Both the position numbers and the translations under genes were made by a program. Positions 43,581-54,488 of a DNA stretch of 64,000 bases are shown piece after piece (positions within the stretch are counted from its first letter, which is position 1; every line of letters begins with the position of its first letter). The stretch comes from Pelagihabitans pacificus (lineage in GTDB: Bacteria > Bacteroidota > Bacteroidia > Flavobacteriales > Flavobacteriaceae): contig NZ_VIKU02000008.1 in NCBI RefSeq assembly GCF_009371985.2, forward strand, positions 1 through 64,000, written 5' to 3'. The notes under the pieces are model-generated. The model had not been told where the DNA came from. It ran no database searches and saw only the letters and a program-made list of their open reading frames with translations.

Positions 43581-44451
43581 AGCAGGTTTCGTAAATATCA
43601 TCGGTAATCCCAACGTCGGGAAATCTACCTTGATGAACGCCTTTGTAGGGGAGAAGCTCTCTATTATTACCTCCAAGGCCCAGACTACCCGGCATCGCAT
43701 TCTAGGGATTGTGAACGGGGATGATTTTCAGGTCATCCTTTCCGATACCCCGGGCATCATTAAACCCGCCTACGAACTACAGGCCTCCATGATGGATTTT
43801 GTAAAATCGGCCTTTGAGGATGCCGATATACTATTGTACATGGTCGAAATCGGGGAAAAGGCCTTGAAGGACGAGAAATTCTTTGAAAAAATCGGGAACA
43901 GTAAGATTCCAGTGCTGCTCCTGTTGAACAAGATTGATGGGGCGAGCCAGGAACTGTTGGAAGAACAGGTGCAGTATTGGCAGGAAATGCTGCCCACCGT
44001 AGAGATTCATCCTATTTCTGCCCTTCAAAACTTTAATGTGAAGGAAGTGTTCGAGCGCATTTTGGAGCTCTTGCCCGAATCACCACCGTATTATCCAAAA
44101 GATCAATTGACCGATAAGCCTGAACGTTTCTTTGTAAACGAGATCATACGGGAGAAAATATTGCTGCATTATAAAAAGGAAATTCCCTATGCGGTGGAGG
44201 TCGAAACCGAGGAGTTTTTGGAAGATGACGACATCATTCGCATGCGGGCGGTAATCATGGTGGAGCGCGATTCCCAAAAAGGTATCATTATCGGCCATAA
44301 AGGGAGTGCCCTAAAAAGAGTAGGGGTCGAGGCCCGAAAAGACTTGGAACGGTTTTTTGGAAAACAGGTGCATATTGAACTGTATGTAAAGGTCAATAAG
44401 AATTGGCGTAGTGATGCGCGACAATTGAGACGCTTTGGATACAACACTTAA
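43567..44451 (+). CDS. era: GTPase Era
   Basis: A 294-residue essential GTPase that binds 16S rRNA and helps to mature the 30S subunit. N-terminal GTPase: G1 IIGNPNVGKST (~11-21), switch QTTRHRI, G3 DTPGI, G4 LLNKID. The C-terminal KH RNA-binding domain holds KGIIIGHKGSALKRVG. Length is typical. It overlaps the AgcS gene by 14 bp and precedes der. Confidence 0.97.
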   Translation: MAEHKAGFVNIIGNPNVGKSTLMNAFVGEKLSIITSKAQTTRHRILGIVNGDDFQVILSDTPGIIKPAYELQASMMDFVKSAFEDADILLYMVEIGEKALKDEKFFEKIGNSKIPVLLLLNKIDGASQELLEEQVQYWQEMLPTVEIHPISALQNFNVKEVFERILELLPESPPYYPKDQLTDKPERFFVNEIIREKILLHYKKEIPYAVEVETEEFLEDDDIIRMRAVIMVERDSQKGIIIGHKGSALKRVGVEARKDLERFFGKQVHIELYVKVNKNWRSDARQLRRFGYNT

Positions 44452-44552
44452 ATGCTGAGTTCCGGGTATCGAGCGTGGAGCATCTCTCGTAGCGTCAGGG
44501 CTCGAATGGGAAACTAAAGCTCCGAACTTCTTAACAATCGACATATATACCT

Positions 44553-44560
44553 TATTTTTG
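44553..44560 (+). promoter_or_regulatory. -7 box of der
   Basis: TATTTTTG lies 20 bp before the ATG of der and fits TAnnTTTG. The 128 bp gap after era suggests der has its own promoter. Confidence 0.45.
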
Positions 44561-44579
44561 TGCCTCCAAATTAAAAAGT

Positions 44580-45884
44580 ATGGGCGCTATTGTTGCCATC
44601 GTAGGAAGACCCAACGTGGGCAAATCGACTTTCTTTAATCGATTGATTCAACGCCGGGAAGCCATTGTCGACGCCGTAAGCGGGGTTACCAGGGACCGTC
44701 ATTATGGGAAGAGCGACTGGAATGGCAAGGAATTTTCCGTAATCGATACGGGAGGTTATGTCCTTGGTAGTGACGATATCTTTGAACAGCAAATCGATAA
44801 ACAGGTAGAACTGGCCATCGATGAGGCGGATGCCATTCTTTTTATGGTGGATGTAGAGGCAGGTATCACAGGAATGGATGAAGATGTGGCCAAGTTGCTA
44901 CGGCGGGTCAAAAAACCTGTTTTTTTAGTGGTGAACAAGGTCGATAATGCGAAAAGAGCCGCGGATGCCGTGGAGTTCTATGCTTTGGGATTAGGGGATT
45001 ACTTTACCATCTCGAGTATTAACGGAAGCGGTACCGGGGAACTGCTCGATGCATTGGTCCAGGAGCTGCCGGAGACCAAAGACGAGGAGGAAGAACTTCC
45101 TCGTTTTGCCGTCGTTGGAAGACCCAATGCCGGGAAATCCTCTTTCATCAATGCCCTGATCGGGAAAGACCGTTATATCGTGACCGATATTGCAGGTACT
45201 ACCCGTGATAGCATCGATACGAAATACAATCGTTTTGGGTTTGAATTCAATCTGGTCGATACGGCGGGCATACGAAGAAAGTCCAAGGTAAAGGAAGATC
45301 TGGAGTTCTATTCCGTGATGCGTTCGGTACGGGCCATCGAACATAGCGATGTGTGCATCTTGATATTCGATGCCACTCGCGGCTTCGACGGACAAGTATC
45401 CAATATCTTTTGGTTGGCACAGCGAAACAACAAGGGCATCGTAATCTTGGTGAACAAGTGGGACCTGGTCGAAGACAAGCAGAGCAATACCATGAAAGAA
45501 TACACCAAGCGTATTAAGCAGGCCATTGAACCTTTTGTGGATGTGCCGATCATCTTTATTTCGGTTTTGAACAAACAGCGCATTTTCAAGGCAATCGAGA
45601 CTGCCGTCGAGGTCTATAAAAACCGTTCAAAGAAAATAAAGACCAGCGAGTTGAACGATGTGTTGTTACCCATTATACAGCATACGCCCCCACCGGCCTA
45701 TAAGGACAAATACGTAAAGATCAAATATATTACCCAATTACCCACCCCGTATCCGCAATTTGCGTTTTTCTGCAATCTGCCGCAATACGTCCGAGATCCC
45801 TATAAGCGTTTCCTGGAAAACAAGATACGGGAGCATTTTGATTTCACCGGCGTACCGATTACGATCTTTATGCGGAAGAAGTAG
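44580..45884 (+). CDS. der: Ribosome biogenesis GTPase Der (EngA)
   Basis: A 434-residue protein with two tandem GTPase domains: [11 protein letters not shown] (~8-16) and [11 protein letters not shown] (~179-187), each with DT(A/G)G and NK(V/W)D motifs, followed by a KH-like C-terminal domain ([19 protein letters not shown]). Der acts in 50S subunit assembly. Length is typical. Era and Der genes lie together here, though a promoter separates them. Confidence 0.97.
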   Translation: MGAIVAIVGRPNVGKSTFFNRLIQRREAIVDAVSGVTRDRHYGKSDWNGKEFSVIDTGGYVLGSDDIFEQQIDKQVELAIDEADAILFMVDVEAGITGMDEDVAKLLRRVKKPVFLVVNKVDNAKRAADAVEFYALGLGDYFTISSINGSGTGELLDALVQELPETKDEEEELPRFAVVGRPNAGKSSFINALIGKDRYIVTDIAGTTRDSIDTKYNRFGFEFNLVDTAGIRRKSKVKEDLEFYSVMRSVRAIEHSDVCILIFDATRGFDGQVSNIFWLAQRNNKGIVILVNKWDLVEDKQSNTMKEYTKRIKQAIEPFVDVPIIFISVLNKQRIFKAIETAVEVYKNRSKKIKTSELNDVLLPIIQHTPPPAYKDKYVKIKYITQLPTPYPQFAFFCNLPQYVRDPYKRFLENKIREHFDFTGVPITIFMRKK

Positions 45885-46047
45885 GTTTGCTGGAAGTTGG
45901 ATGCTAGAAGATAGAACAATCTCCCTTGCGATATGGTACCCATCGGAGCACTGATGTTAGGTTGATGTGAATCTTGATGTGTGAATTTGATCGTTGAGTT
46001 TGGGCGTATACTTGAGTCTGCATTTATTTTTGAAGGTGCACTTTCCA

Positions 46048-46842
46048 TTACCATCCACCTGAAGCGCCACCGCCACCGAAGCCGCCACCACCAAAGCCAC
46101 CTCCGAAGCCGCCACCACCAAATCCTCCTCCGCTACCAAATCCACCTCGGGAACCACCGCTACGGCCCATATTGCTAAGAATAATAATGTCCCATAGGTC
46201 CAAGCCTCTGGAACGGTTACCGCCTCTGCCTCCCCGGTTACCACGGTTGCGTTTTGATAGAATGATCAAAATGATAAAGAAAATGATAATCGGCAAAAGC
46301 GCCCCAAATGGGAATCCACCCCCGCTGTTATCAAAGGTACGTTCTTCCTTAAATTCCCCGTTCAGCACCTTAAAAATGGCGTCGGCCCCATCGTTGAGCC
46401 CCCCATAGTAGTCGTCCTCTTTAAATCGGGGAATCAAAATATTCTGAATAATGCGGCGCGACATGGCATCCGTTAAGGTAGCTTCGACCCCATAACCGGT
46501 ACTAATGGCAATGCGTCGGTCGCCCCTAGCAAGTAGTATCAGTACGCCATTGTCTTTTCCTTCTTGTCCGATGCCCCATTTCTGACCCCATTGTGCACCG
46601 AGGAAATCGATATCCTCCCCTTCGGTAGAATTGATGATGGCCACTACGATCTGGGTAGAGGTACTATCGGAATAACGGATGAGCTTTTGCTCCAGTGCCT
46701 TTTGCTGGGGTTCCGGTAGCAAGTCCACATAGTCATAGACACTGGTCTGTACCTTGGGTTTTTCCGGTATTTGAAACTGCGCGAAACCAAATTGAAGGCC
46801 ACATAATAAGAACAGCAGTATGCTAGCCTTTCGATATCTCAT
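46048..46842 (-). CDS. TPM domain membrane protein with Gly-rich tail
   Basis: A 264-residue protein: signal peptide (MRYRKASILLFLLCGLQFGFAQ), TPM domain (VDLLPEPQQKALEQKLIRYSDSTSTQIVVAIINSTEGEDI, GVLILLARGDRRIAISTGYGVEATLTDAMSRRII), one membrane segment (ALLPIIIFFIILIILS) and a Gly-rich tail (GGFGGGGFGGGF). YgcG-like proteins of this type are seen next to LemA. The function is not settled; related TPM proteins have phosphatase activity. It overlaps the upstream TPM gene by 20 bp. Confidence 0.92.
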   Translation of the reverse strand: MRYRKASILLFLLCGLQFGFAQFQIPEKPKVQTSVYDYVDLLPEPQQKALEQKLIRYSDSTSTQIVVAIINSTEGEDIDFLGAQWGQKWGIGQEGKDNGVLILLARGDRRIAISTGYGVEATLTDAMSRRIIQNILIPRFKEDDYYGGLNDGADAIFKVLNGEFKEERTFDNSGGGFPFGALLPIIIFFIILIILSKRNRGNRGGRGGNRSRGLDLWDIIILSNMGRSGGSRGGFGSGGGFGGGGFGGGFGGGGFGGGGASGGW

Positions 46843-47260
46843 TGCTCAGTTCATTTTCGTTTCCATGATGCCAGGGAAAATGGGCTTCCAACTCTTTTCC
46901 GGCCTTTAGAATACCGTTGATGAGGCCCTGTTTGTAGTTTCCTTTTCGAAATTGGGACTCGATGGTATCCTTGGTAGTGTCCCAAAAATTATCGGGCACT
47001 ACTTTATCGATACCACGATCGCCATAGATGGCGAATTTTCGGTCGTTGACCGCTACATAAATAATGACTCCGTTCTCGTCCTTGGTATTATCCATTTTCA
47101 ACATGTGGAATACCTCCTTGGCACGTTCAAAATGGTCGAGACGGGTGTGGGCCTCGATATGTACCCTAATTTCCCCGGAGGTATTTTTCTCGGCTTCAAG
47201 GATTGCCTGAACAATTTCCTGCTCTTCCTTGCGCGTTAAAAAATCCTCTACCCTTGACAT
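46823..47260 (-). CDS. TPM domain protein, soluble
   Basis: A 145-residue protein made only of a TPM domain (EEQEIVQAILEAEKNTSGEIRVHIEAHT, RAKEVFHMLKMDNTKDENGVIIYVAVNDRKFAIYGDRGIDKVVPDNFW, GKELEAHFPW). No signal peptide, so it is probably cytoplasmic. It lies 3 bp after the LemA gene and overlaps the next TPM gene, giving the usual LemA-TPM-TPM operon. Confidence 0.93.
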   Translation of the reverse strand: MSRVEDFLTRKEEQEIVQAILEAEKNTSGEIRVHIEAHTRLDHFERAKEVFHMLKMDNTKDENGVIIYVAVNDRKFAIYGDRGIDKVVPDNFWDTTKDTIESQFRKGNYKQGLINGILKAGKELEAHFPWHHGNENELSNEISKG

Positions 47261-47263
47261 AAA

Positions 47264-47863
47264 TTAGTTAAAGTCGAATTCTACATCAGGCGCATTTTCC
47301 GAACCGGCATCCGCCTGATAGCGGGCCATCTCCTGAAACCCAAACATGCCGGCCAGGAGTTTGCCCGGAAATTTGGTCGTGTGTATGTCGTAGATATTCA
47401 CTTTTTCGTTATACCGATTTCGTTCTACGTTGATGCGGTTTTCGGTGCCCTCTAACTGCGATTGAAGCTCCAAAAAGTTTTGGTTGGCCTTCAAATCGGG
47501 ATAGCGTTCCACCACCACCATTAATTTGCTCAGTGCCCCGGTCAAGCCGCTTTGGGCTTCCTGGAATCTGGCCATGTTTTCAGGGGTGAGGTTATTGGCA
47601 TCGATATTGGTGGCAGTCGCCTTCGCCCTTGCTTCGATGACATCGGTAAGGGTGCCACGCTCGAAGTCGGCAGCGCCCTGCACGGTCTTGACCAGGTTTC
47701 CGATGAGATCGTTTCTTCGTTGATAGGCGCTTTCAACGTTCGACCAAGCAGTCTTGGCATCCGCTTCATATTCAACAGCGGTGTTGTTGAAGCCCACGGC
47801 CCATTGATAAATGCCGAACGCCAATATTCCCAGGACGATTAATGCAATTAATCCTTTTTTCAT
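47264..47863 (-). CDS. LemA family protein
   Basis: A 199-residue membrane protein with one N-terminal membrane segment ([18 protein letters not shown]) and a long helical bundle: [37 protein letters not shown], the LemA core, then [46 protein letters not shown]-like and [12 protein letters not shown]. The role is unclear; it is always linked to TPM proteins. Confidence 0.95.
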   Translation of the reverse strand: [199 protein letters not shown]

Positions 47864-47885
47864 TTTCCAGTGTTTTATAGGGTTA

Positions 47886-48215
47886 TTATAGTTGTTCCTT
47901 GATTTTGATCAGCTCGTTCTTGACACGCTCCAATTTTTGGATAATCTCAAAGTTGTCGAGCGTTTTTTGCCTGTTCTCCTTCAGGTGTATTTTGGCGCCA
48001 TCCAAGGTAAATCCCCGTTCTTTTACCAAATGGTAGATCAACTGCAGGTTCTTGATATCCTGGGGGGTGAATTTTCGGTTGCCCTTGGCATTTTTCTTGG
48101 GCTTCAGTACGTCGAACTCTTTTTCCCAAAAACGGACCAAGGAGGTATTTACACCAAAGGCCTTGGCTACTTCGCCGATACCGTAATATAATTTTTCAGG
48201 AAGTTCTACTTGCAT
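47886..48215 (-). CDS. MerR family regulator
   Basis: A 109-residue protein. YGIGEVAKAFGVNTSLVRFWEKEFDVLKPKKNAKGNRKFTPQDIKNLQLIYHLVKERGFTLDGAKIHL is the MerR winged helix, without an effector domain. It is common in Bacteroidota next to an M23 peptidase. Its start overlaps the stop of the M23 gene (TAATG), so the two are coupled. The target is unknown. Confidence 0.93.
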   Translation of the reverse strand: MQVELPEKLYYGIGEVAKAFGVNTSLVRFWEKEFDVLKPKKNAKGNRKFTPQDIKNLQLIYHLVKERGFTLDGAKIHLKENRQKTLDNFEIIQKLERVKNELIKIKEQL

Positions 48216-49192
48216 TAGTCAAGTGATTGATTCTCTTGGTTCGCGTATTTCAACATATTTTCAAATTCCTGTGGTGATAAACTGCCGTAATAGAAATTGA
48301 TCGGGTTGATCCGATCTTTGTCTTTCCATACCTCATAATGAAGGTGGGGGGCTTCCGAACGGCCGGTACTGCCCACAAAACCGATGAGGTCGCCTCGTTT
48401 TACCCGTTGGCCTCTTTTTACGTTGTAGGCGCTCATGTGCGCGTAGAGGCTCATGTAGCCGTATCCATGGTCAATACGGATATGTTTTCCATAACCCGAG
48501 GCATTATTGTCGGCACGGGTCACTTTTCCATCCCCCGAGGCATAAATAGGAGTGCCTTTGGGAGCGGTAAAGTCCATACCCCAATGCATCTTTCTAGCTT
48601 TCGTAAAGGGGTCCGAACGCCAACCATAACCAGAGGCCATGCGGGTCAATTCCTTATTGCTGATAGGCTGTATCGCCGGTATGGCTAACAATAGTTTTTC
48701 TTTCTCTTCGGCCAATTTGGTGATTTCATCCAAGGACTTTGACTGAATGGCCATTTGTTTCTTGATGATATCCAATCGCTTGGTAGTGGCGATGACCATC
48801 TCGGAATTATTAAAACCCTCCAATGATTTATAACGGTTCACCCCGCCAAAACCGGCACGGCGTTGTTCCTCTGGAATAGGATTTGCCTCAAAATACAGCC
48901 GGTAAATATTGTTATCGCGTTCCTCAATGTTGGAAAGTACATCTTCGATCTGCTCCATTTTCTTATTCAACAGTTCGAACTGCAATTCGTAATTCTTTAC
49001 TTCCCTGCGCAGGGAAAGTTCAGCAGGGGTATTGATCAAGTTGGTGTTTAACAAGAGCACCAATGATAGGAGTCCGAAAAGGAAAGAACCCAATACGAAC
49101 AGGCCTATATTCCGATACCGGCGCGATTTCTTGGGTTCTATCTTTCGATAGGACAGCGTATCGGGATCGTAATAGTACTTAACCTTAGACAT
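48215..49192 (-). CDS. M23 family metallopeptidase (LytM domain)
   Basis: A 325-residue envelope protein. One N-terminal membrane segment (IGLFVLGSFLFGLLSLVLLLN), a periplasmic coiled coil (~65-110 and ~130-165), then a C-terminal LytM domain with the Zn ligands in MHWGMDFTAPKGTPIYA (HxxxD), and HLHYEV (HxH). It cuts peptidoglycan peptide cross-links or acts as an amidase activator in cell separation. It is followed by the MerR gene. Confidence 0.94.
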   Translation of the reverse strand: MSKVKYYYDPDTLSYRKIEPKKSRRYRNIGLFVLGSFLFGLLSLVLLLNTNLINTPAELSLRREVKNYELQFELLNKKMEQIEDVLSNIEERDNNIYRLYFEANPIPEEQRRAGFGGVNRYKSLEGFNNSEMVIATTKRLDIIKKQMAIQSKSLDEITKLAEEKEKLLLAIPAIQPISNKELTRMASGYGWRSDPFTKARKMHWGMDFTAPKGTPIYASGDGKVTRADNNASGYGKHIRIDHGYGYMSLYAHMSAYNVKRGQRVKRGDLIGFVGSTGRSEAPHLHYEVWKDKDRINPINFYYGSLSPQEFENMLKYANQENQSLD

Positions 49193-49207
49193 GAATGTAT
49201 TTTATCC

Positions 49208-49243
49208 TATTTTTGTCTCGTTTTATCAGAACAAACAAATATA
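49208..49243. promoter_or_regulatory. Divergent -7 boxes between the M23 and alaS genes
   Basis: TATTTTTG at 49208-49215 reads on the plus strand toward alaS (ATG 49293), and CAAATATA at 49236-49243 is TATATTTG on the minus strand toward the M23 gene (start 49192). Neither has a well-spaced TTG. Confidence 0.4.
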
Positions 49244-49292
49244 AAAATTGTTTTGTACAAACTGTTAATTTTTATAAAACCTTACCATATTC

Positions 49293-51908
49293 ATGACCTC
49301 AAGCGAAATCAGAGCGCAGTTTTTGAACTTTTTTAAAGAAAAAGGCCACAAAATTGTGCCTTCCGCACCCATGGTAATCAAAGACGACCCTACCTTAATG
49401 TTCACCAACGCAGGCATGAACCAGTTCAAGGAGTTTTTTCTTGGAATTGGCAAGGCGAAGCACAACCGGGTCGCCGATACACAGAAATGCCTGCGGGTGA
49501 GTGGTAAGCATAACGATTTGGAAGAGGTTGGCAAAGACACCTATCACCACACCATGTTCGAGATGCTGGGCAACTGGAGTTTCGGCGACTATTTTAAAAA
49601 AGAGGCCATTCAATGGGCGTGGGAATTGCTAACGGACGTATTGAAAATCGACAAGGACAGCCTGTATGTATCGGTGTTTGAAGGAAGTGAAGATGACGAT
49701 ACATTGGAGATGGACAACGAAGCCTTTGATCTATGGAAGGCCATCGTACCCGAGGATCGAATCATCCTAGGGAACAAGAAGGATAATTTTTGGGAAATGG
49801 GGGATCAAGGCCCTTGTGGCCCCTGTTCCGAAATACATGTCGATATCCGCTCCGCTAAGGAAAAAGCGGAGGTATCCGGGGCTTCATTGGTGAACCAGGA
49901 CCATCCGGAAGTGGTAGAGATTTGGAACCTCGTCTTTATGCAATACAATCGAAAGGCGAACGGACAGCTGGAGCCATTACCCGCCAAACATGTCGATACC
50001 GGCATGGGCTTCGAGCGTTTGTGCATGGTGCTGCAGAACGTGCGCTCGAACTACGATACCGATGTCTTTACACCGATTATTCGGGAGATAGAGACCATCA
50101 CCCATACCGATTACGGAAAAGAAGGCGAAACCGATGTCGCCATTCGGGTGGTGGCAGACCATATTCGGGCCGTAGCCTTTTCCATTGCAGACGGGCAATT
50201 GCCAAGTAATACCGGTGCAGGCTATGTTATCCGTCGTATCCTGCGGAGGGCCATCCGGTACGGATTTACTTTTCTTAACACCAAACAACCCTTTATGTAT
50301 CGCTTGGTGAAGGTGCTCACCGATACCATGGGCGAGGCCTTTCCGGAATTAAAGGAACAACGGCAACTCATCGAGAACGTTATCAAGGAAGAGGAACATT
50401 CATTTTTGAAAACCTTGGAGCAGGGACTCTTACTCCTGGAAAATATCATTAGGAAAAACAAAGGTGAAACGGTCGACGGACGAAAAGCTTTTGAACTCTA
50501 CGATACCTATGGTTTTCCCATTGATCTGACGGCTCTTATTTTGAACGAAAAAGGCTTGTCGTTGGATGAGGACGGATTTGGGAAGGCCATGAAGGAACAA
50601 AAAGACCGGTCCCGGGCGGCCTCCGAAATATCGAAGGAAGACTGGGTGGTATTGACGGAAGACCTGGAGCAGGAGTTTATAGGCTATGATTTGCTGGAAG
50701 CCGACGTAAAACTGACAAAATACCGAAAAGTTACCTCCAAAAAAGAAGGGGAACAGTACCAAATGGTATTCAACCTTACCCCCTTCTACCCGGAAGGGGG
50801 CGGGCAAGTAGGGGATAAAGGCTATCTGGAGGCCCCGAACGGCGATGTCATTTACATTGTCGATACCAAGAAGGAGAATAACGAGATCATTCATTTTGCA
50901 AAAGGGTTGCCGACAACTACTTCGGACACCTTTAAAGCGGTCGTTGATAAGAGACAACGCGAGCGAACGGCCGCCAACCATACCGCGACCCATTTATTGC
51001 ACCAGGCATTACGGGAGATTTTGGGCCCCCATGTCGAGCAAAAGGGCTCTGCCGTGCATTCCAAATACCTGCGTTTCGATTTTTCACATTTTGCCAAGCT
51101 GACTCCGGAGGAATTGCGTGCGGTGGAGAATTTTGTCAATGCGCGGATCGAAGGGCACCTGCCCCTGCAGGAAAACAGAAACGTCCCAAAGGCAGAGGCG
51201 TTGAAAGAGGGCGCCATGTCGCTTTTTGGGGAGAAGTATGGCGATACAGTACGTACCGTCCGTTTCGGGCAGTCGATTGAACTGTGCGGCGGGACCCATG
51301 TGCGGAATACGGCCGATATATGGCATTTTAAGATTCGTTCGGAGGGAGCCGTGGCCGCCGGTGTTCGCCGTATCGAGGCCATTACCTCCGATGCGGTCAA
51401 GGATTTTTTTACCGAGAATTACCGAATGCTTTTCGAAATCAAGGACCGTTTGAACAATGCACAGGACCCTTTGAAGGCGGTGGAGGCGTTGCAGGAGGAA
51501 AACACCCGTTTGAAGAAAGAGGTCGAACACTTGTTGAAGGAAAAGGCAAAAGGTCTAAAAAGGGAACTGATCACCGAGCTGGAAGCGTTCGATGGTGTGC
51601 AATTCCTTGCCAAGAAAGTGGAGTTGGATGCTGCCGGTATCAAAGACCTCTGTTTTGAAATGGGCAACCAGCGGAACGATCTTTTTCTACTTTTCGCGAC
51701 CGAACAGAACGGAAAGGCACTCCTTTCATGCTATATCTCGAAGGAGGTGGTGGCTTCAAAAAACCTGCATGCCGGCACCATCGTTCGGGAGCTTGGTAAG
51801 TATATCCAAGGTGGCGGAGGCGGACAACCGTTTTTCGCTACGGCCGGAGGCAAGAATCCGGCTGGAATCAAAGAGGCACTGGAAAAATCCCGGTCCTACA
51901 TCGTATAA
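49293..51908 (+). CDS. alaS: Alanine--tRNA ligase
   Basis: An 871-residue class II synthetase that charges tRNA-Ala. N-terminal catalytic domain: [57 protein letters not shown]. Editing domain: [16 protein letters not shown] (HxxxH) and [11 protein letters not shown] (CxxxH) Zn ligands. C-terminal [17 protein letters not shown] is the oligomerisation DHHA1 motif. Full length. Confidence 0.98.
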   Translation: MTSSEIRAQFLNFFKEKGHKIVPSAPMVIKDDPTLMFTNAGMNQFKEFFLGIGKAKHNRVADTQKCLRVSGKHNDLEEVGKDTYHHTMFEMLGNWSFGDYFKKEAIQWAWELLTDVLKIDKDSLYVSVFEGSEDDDTLEMDNEAFDLWKAIVPEDRIILGNKKDNFWEMGDQGPCGPCSEIHVDIRSAKEKAEVSGASLVNQDHPEVVEIWNLVFMQYNRKANGQLEPLPAKHVDTGMGFERLCMVLQNVRSNYDTDVFTPIIREIETITHTDYGKEGETDVAIRVVADHIRAVAFSIADGQLPSNTGAGYVIRRILRRAIRYGFTFLNTKQPFMYRLVKVLTDTMGEAFPELKEQRQLIENVIKEEEHSFLKTLEQGLLLLENIIRKNKGETVDGRKAFELYDTYGFPIDLTALILNEKGLSLDEDGFGKAMKEQKDRSRAASEISKEDWVVLTEDLEQEFIGYDLLEADVKLTKYRKVTSKKEGEQYQMVFNLTPFYPEGGGQVGDKGYLEAPNGDVIYIVDTKKENNEIIHFAKGLPTTTSDTFKAVVDKRQRERTAANHTATHLLHQALREILGPHVEQKGSAVHSKYLRFDFSHFAKLTPEELRAVENFVNARIEGHLPLQENRNVPKAEALKEGAMSLFGEKYGDTVRTVRFGQSIELCGGTHVRNTADIWHFKIRSEGAVAAGVRRIEAITSDAVKDFFTENYRMLFEIKDRLNNAQDPLKAVEALQEENTRLKKEVEHLLKEKAKGLKRELITELEAFDGVQFLAKKVELDAAGIKDLCFEMGNQRNDLFLLFATEQNGKALLSCYISKEVVASKNLHAGTIVRELGKYIQGGGGGQPFFATAGGKNPAGIKEALEKSRSYIV

Positions 51909-51959
51909 CATTGTTCCCGCTTCCTTAGCAAAGGACCTGAACGGCATTACATACTAAAG

Positions 51960-52838
51960 ATGATTAAAAAAGTAGTTTTTACACTGTTGTTCATGGTCGC
52001 TTGCAAGGATGTCAAACCACCTGAATCCAAAAGGGGTCCGGAAATAAATGCCCCCGAGGCGGTGACGGTCAAGGGAAAGTTGACCACCTCCGATTCGCTT
52101 AGGCTACGGGAATATGTGGTGCGGGCCTACGCCGCGCCATTGCACTCCAGGGAACATCAGGCATATCTAGACTCCGCCCTGCTGATCACCCCGACCGATG
52201 GATGGCTTTGGCAACAAAAGGCAATGCCCCTCTATAAGACCCGAAAATACCAATTGGGAAAGCCTTTTTTGGCAAAGGCGGTGGAGCATGACGCCGGGAA
52301 ATGGTTGGAATACAGTGGTTTTATAAAGTGTATTTTTTCCAAGGAATACCAGGAGTCGATAGACGAGCTGATGGAGGCTACGGAAAGGTTCGGCGATGGC
52401 TATGTCATGGATCATACCTATAATTTTTATATCGGACTGGATTACCTGCAACTGAATGAGTTTGAAAAGGCAAAGGAATATCTGATTAGGAGCAAGGAAC
52501 AGCAACTAAAGGATTTTCCAAACGACCCACCAGAGGAAGCCTGCCACTATCTCGACTGGTTTTACCTAGGAATAGCCGATTTCGAAATGGGCAATTATCA
52601 AGAAGCCATTCAAAGTTTTGACCGGTCCTTGATGGGTTATGGAAATTTCGGTGATGCGCTCTATTTTAAGGGCAGAAGCATGTCGAAATCAGGGGATACG
52701 GAACAAGGTAAATGGGTCGAGCAAAAGGCTTTCGAATATTCCGATAACACCATCAATGAGGACAACGCCATCTACGAGATCTATCCCTATCAGGTATTTC
52801 ACCGATTGAACCAAAACGTGCGGCCCAAAACCCCATGA
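51960..52838 (+). CDS. TPR lipoprotein
   Basis: A 292-residue protein with a lipoprotein signal (VVFTLLFMVACKDVK). The body has tetratricopeptide-like helices (EHQAYLDSALLITPTDGWLWQQKAMPLYKTRKYQLGKPFLAKAVEHD, FYIGLDYLQLNEFEKAKEYLIRSKEQQ, FYLGIADFEMGNYQEAIQSFDRSLMGYGNFGDALYFKGRSM), about five repeats. It is presumably a scaffold at the outer membrane. It overlaps the GSCFA gene by ATGA. Confidence 0.88.
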   Translation: MIKKVVFTLLFMVACKDVKPPESKRGPEINAPEAVTVKGKLTTSDSLRLREYVVRAYAAPLHSREHQAYLDSALLITPTDGWLWQQKAMPLYKTRKYQLGKPFLAKAVEHDAGKWLEYSGFIKCIFSKEYQESIDELMEATERFGDGYVMDHTYNFYIGLDYLQLNEFEKAKEYLIRSKEQQLKDFPNDPPEEACHYLDWFYLGIADFEMGNYQEAIQSFDRSLMGYGNFGDALYFKGRSMSKSGDTEQGKWVEQKAFEYSDNTINEDNAIYEIYPYQVFHRLNQNVRPKTP

Positions 52839-53803
52839 AACTGCGAACGGAAATCCCGCTACCACCATCGGATGGTCCCATCGACTATCGAAGTCGATTA
52901 TTGCTGCTAGGTTCTTGCTTTTCGGAGCATATCGGGAGTAAGCTAAACTACTATCAATTTCAGGTCGTTCGAAATCCGTTTGGGATTCTCTTTCATCCGA
53001 AGGCCATCGAAAATCTGATCGATCGGGCGGTCAACGACAAAAAATACATTGAGGAAGACCTCTTTTCCCTCAACGGTCAATGGCATAGTTTTGATGCCCA
53101 TTCCGATCGGCGTGCCAGTTCCGACAAAAAACTGATGGATCAATTGAACCACGGGCTAAAAACGACCTTCGATCAACTTCGACAAAGTACCCATGTTGTC
53201 CTGACTTTAGGGACCGCTTGGGTGTACCGCCATTTGGAATCGGATCGCATAGTAGCCAACTGTCACAAGGTACCCCAACGGGAATTCGCCAAAGAACTGC
53301 TTTCGGTCGGCGAAATTGTAGAAAGTTTAAAACATATCTTAAAGTTGGTACAATCTAAGAATGTCAATAGTCAAGTGGTATTGACCATTTCGCCGGTACG
53401 CCATCTCAAGGATGGTTTTATCGAAAATCAACGTAGCAAGGCACACTTGATCACCGCGGTTCACGAGCTGCTGTCAGTCGGGACGGAATCGATAAATACA
53501 CACTATTTTCCCTCCTATGAAATTATGATGGATGAACTTCGGGACTATCGCTTTTATGAGCCGGATATGGTGCATCCGAATCAGGTGGGAATTCAGTACA
53601 TATGGGAAAAATTTCGGCAAACGTTCATTTCCAGTGAAGTATTCGGAATAATGGACAAGGTGGAGGAGATTCAAAAAGGGCTAGCCCATCGGCCTTTCAA
53701 CCCCCTTTCGGAGCAACATCAGGAATTTTTAAGGTCCTTGGAGCGGAAAATTACGTATCTTGAAAAACAGTACCCTCATATGCGATTGGGGTTTCCCAAC
53801 TAG
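52835..53803 (+). CDS. GSCFA domain protein
   Basis: A 322-residue protein with the name-giving motif LLLLGSCFSEHIGSKLNYYQF, a SGNH-like hydrolase fold (Ser in GSCFS), THVVLTLGTAWVYR and a C-terminal DMVHPNQVGIQYIWEKF, which matches the catalytic Asp-His box. Probably an esterase or acyl transferase; no substrate known. It overlaps the TPR gene by four bases. Confidence 0.93.
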   Translation: MKLRTEIPLPPSDGPIDYRSRLLLLGSCFSEHIGSKLNYYQFQVVRNPFGILFHPKAIENLIDRAVNDKKYIEEDLFSLNGQWHSFDAHSDRRASSDKKLMDQLNHGLKTTFDQLRQSTHVVLTLGTAWVYRHLESDRIVANCHKVPQREFAKELLSVGEIVESLKHILKLVQSKNVNSQVVLTISPVRHLKDGFIENQRSKAHLITAVHELLSVGTESINTHYFPSYEIMMDELRDYRFYEPDMVHPNQVGIQYIWEKFRQTFISSEVFGIMDKVEEIQKGLAHRPFNPLSEQHQEFLRSLERKITYLEKQYPHMRLGFPN

Positions 53804-53873
53804 CAAGGGAGTCAATATAGCGGGCCTGAGAGCGATAGTTGTACCTAGGAATAAGCCGGAAGATTTGAATTAA

Positions 53874-54488
53874 ATGAAAAAGTTACTTGTTGGCATCCTC
53901 ATCACCCTGGCAGTGGTACTGGTGTTTCGTTCCTGTATGGAAGATCGGCGTAAGCAATCCATTCTACAGGAAAATTCCATGTTGATACAACAGCAAATCG
54001 ACAATGTATCCAAATTGATCGTGATCGAGGGTCATTTTGCCGAGGTCTATAACTACAAAGATTCCCAGGAGCTTTTCGGGCCATTGATCACGGCCGACAA
54101 GAAGGCTTTGGTGGTCGTAAACGCCTATGTTACGATTGCCTATGACCTAAGCCAGATAGAATTCGAGGTCGATGAGGCGACCAAAACCTTACGTATCAAA
54201 AGCATTCCCGAACCGGAAATAAAATTGAATCCCGATTTTGAATACTACGATGTAACGGCCGATTACCTGAACCCCTTTACCGCTTCCGATTACAACCAGA
54301 TAAAGAAAAATGTAAACGCTTCCCTAATGAAAAAGGTACAGGCCTCATCGCTGAAAAGTAATGCCCAAAACCGCCTAATAAGCGAATTGCAGAAGTTTTA
54401 CATCCTGACGAGTTCACTGGGATGGACATTGGAGTATAGGGGCGAGGTCGTTGAACAAAACTTTCTTCGTTTACCCTTCCAGGATTAG
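53874..54488 (+). CDS. DUF4230 domain membrane protein
   Basis: A 204-residue protein. An N-terminal hydrophobic segment (LLVGILITLAVVLVFRSC) anchors a periplasmic DUF4230 domain: VSKLIVIEGHFAEVYNYKDS, KALVVVNAYVTIAYDLSQIEFEVDEATKTLRIKSIPEPEIKLNPDFEYYDV. Function unknown. A weak hairpin with short T-run (54607-54635) follows. Confidence 0.93.
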   Translation: MKKLLVGILITLAVVLVFRSCMEDRRKQSILQENSMLIQQQIDNVSKLIVIEGHFAEVYNYKDSQELFGPLITADKKALVVVNAYVTIAYDLSQIEFEVDEATKTLRIKSIPEPEIKLNPDFEYYDVTADYLNPFTASDYNQIKKNVNASLMKKVQASSLKSNAQNRLISELQKFYILTSSLGWTLEYRGEVVEQNFLRLPFQD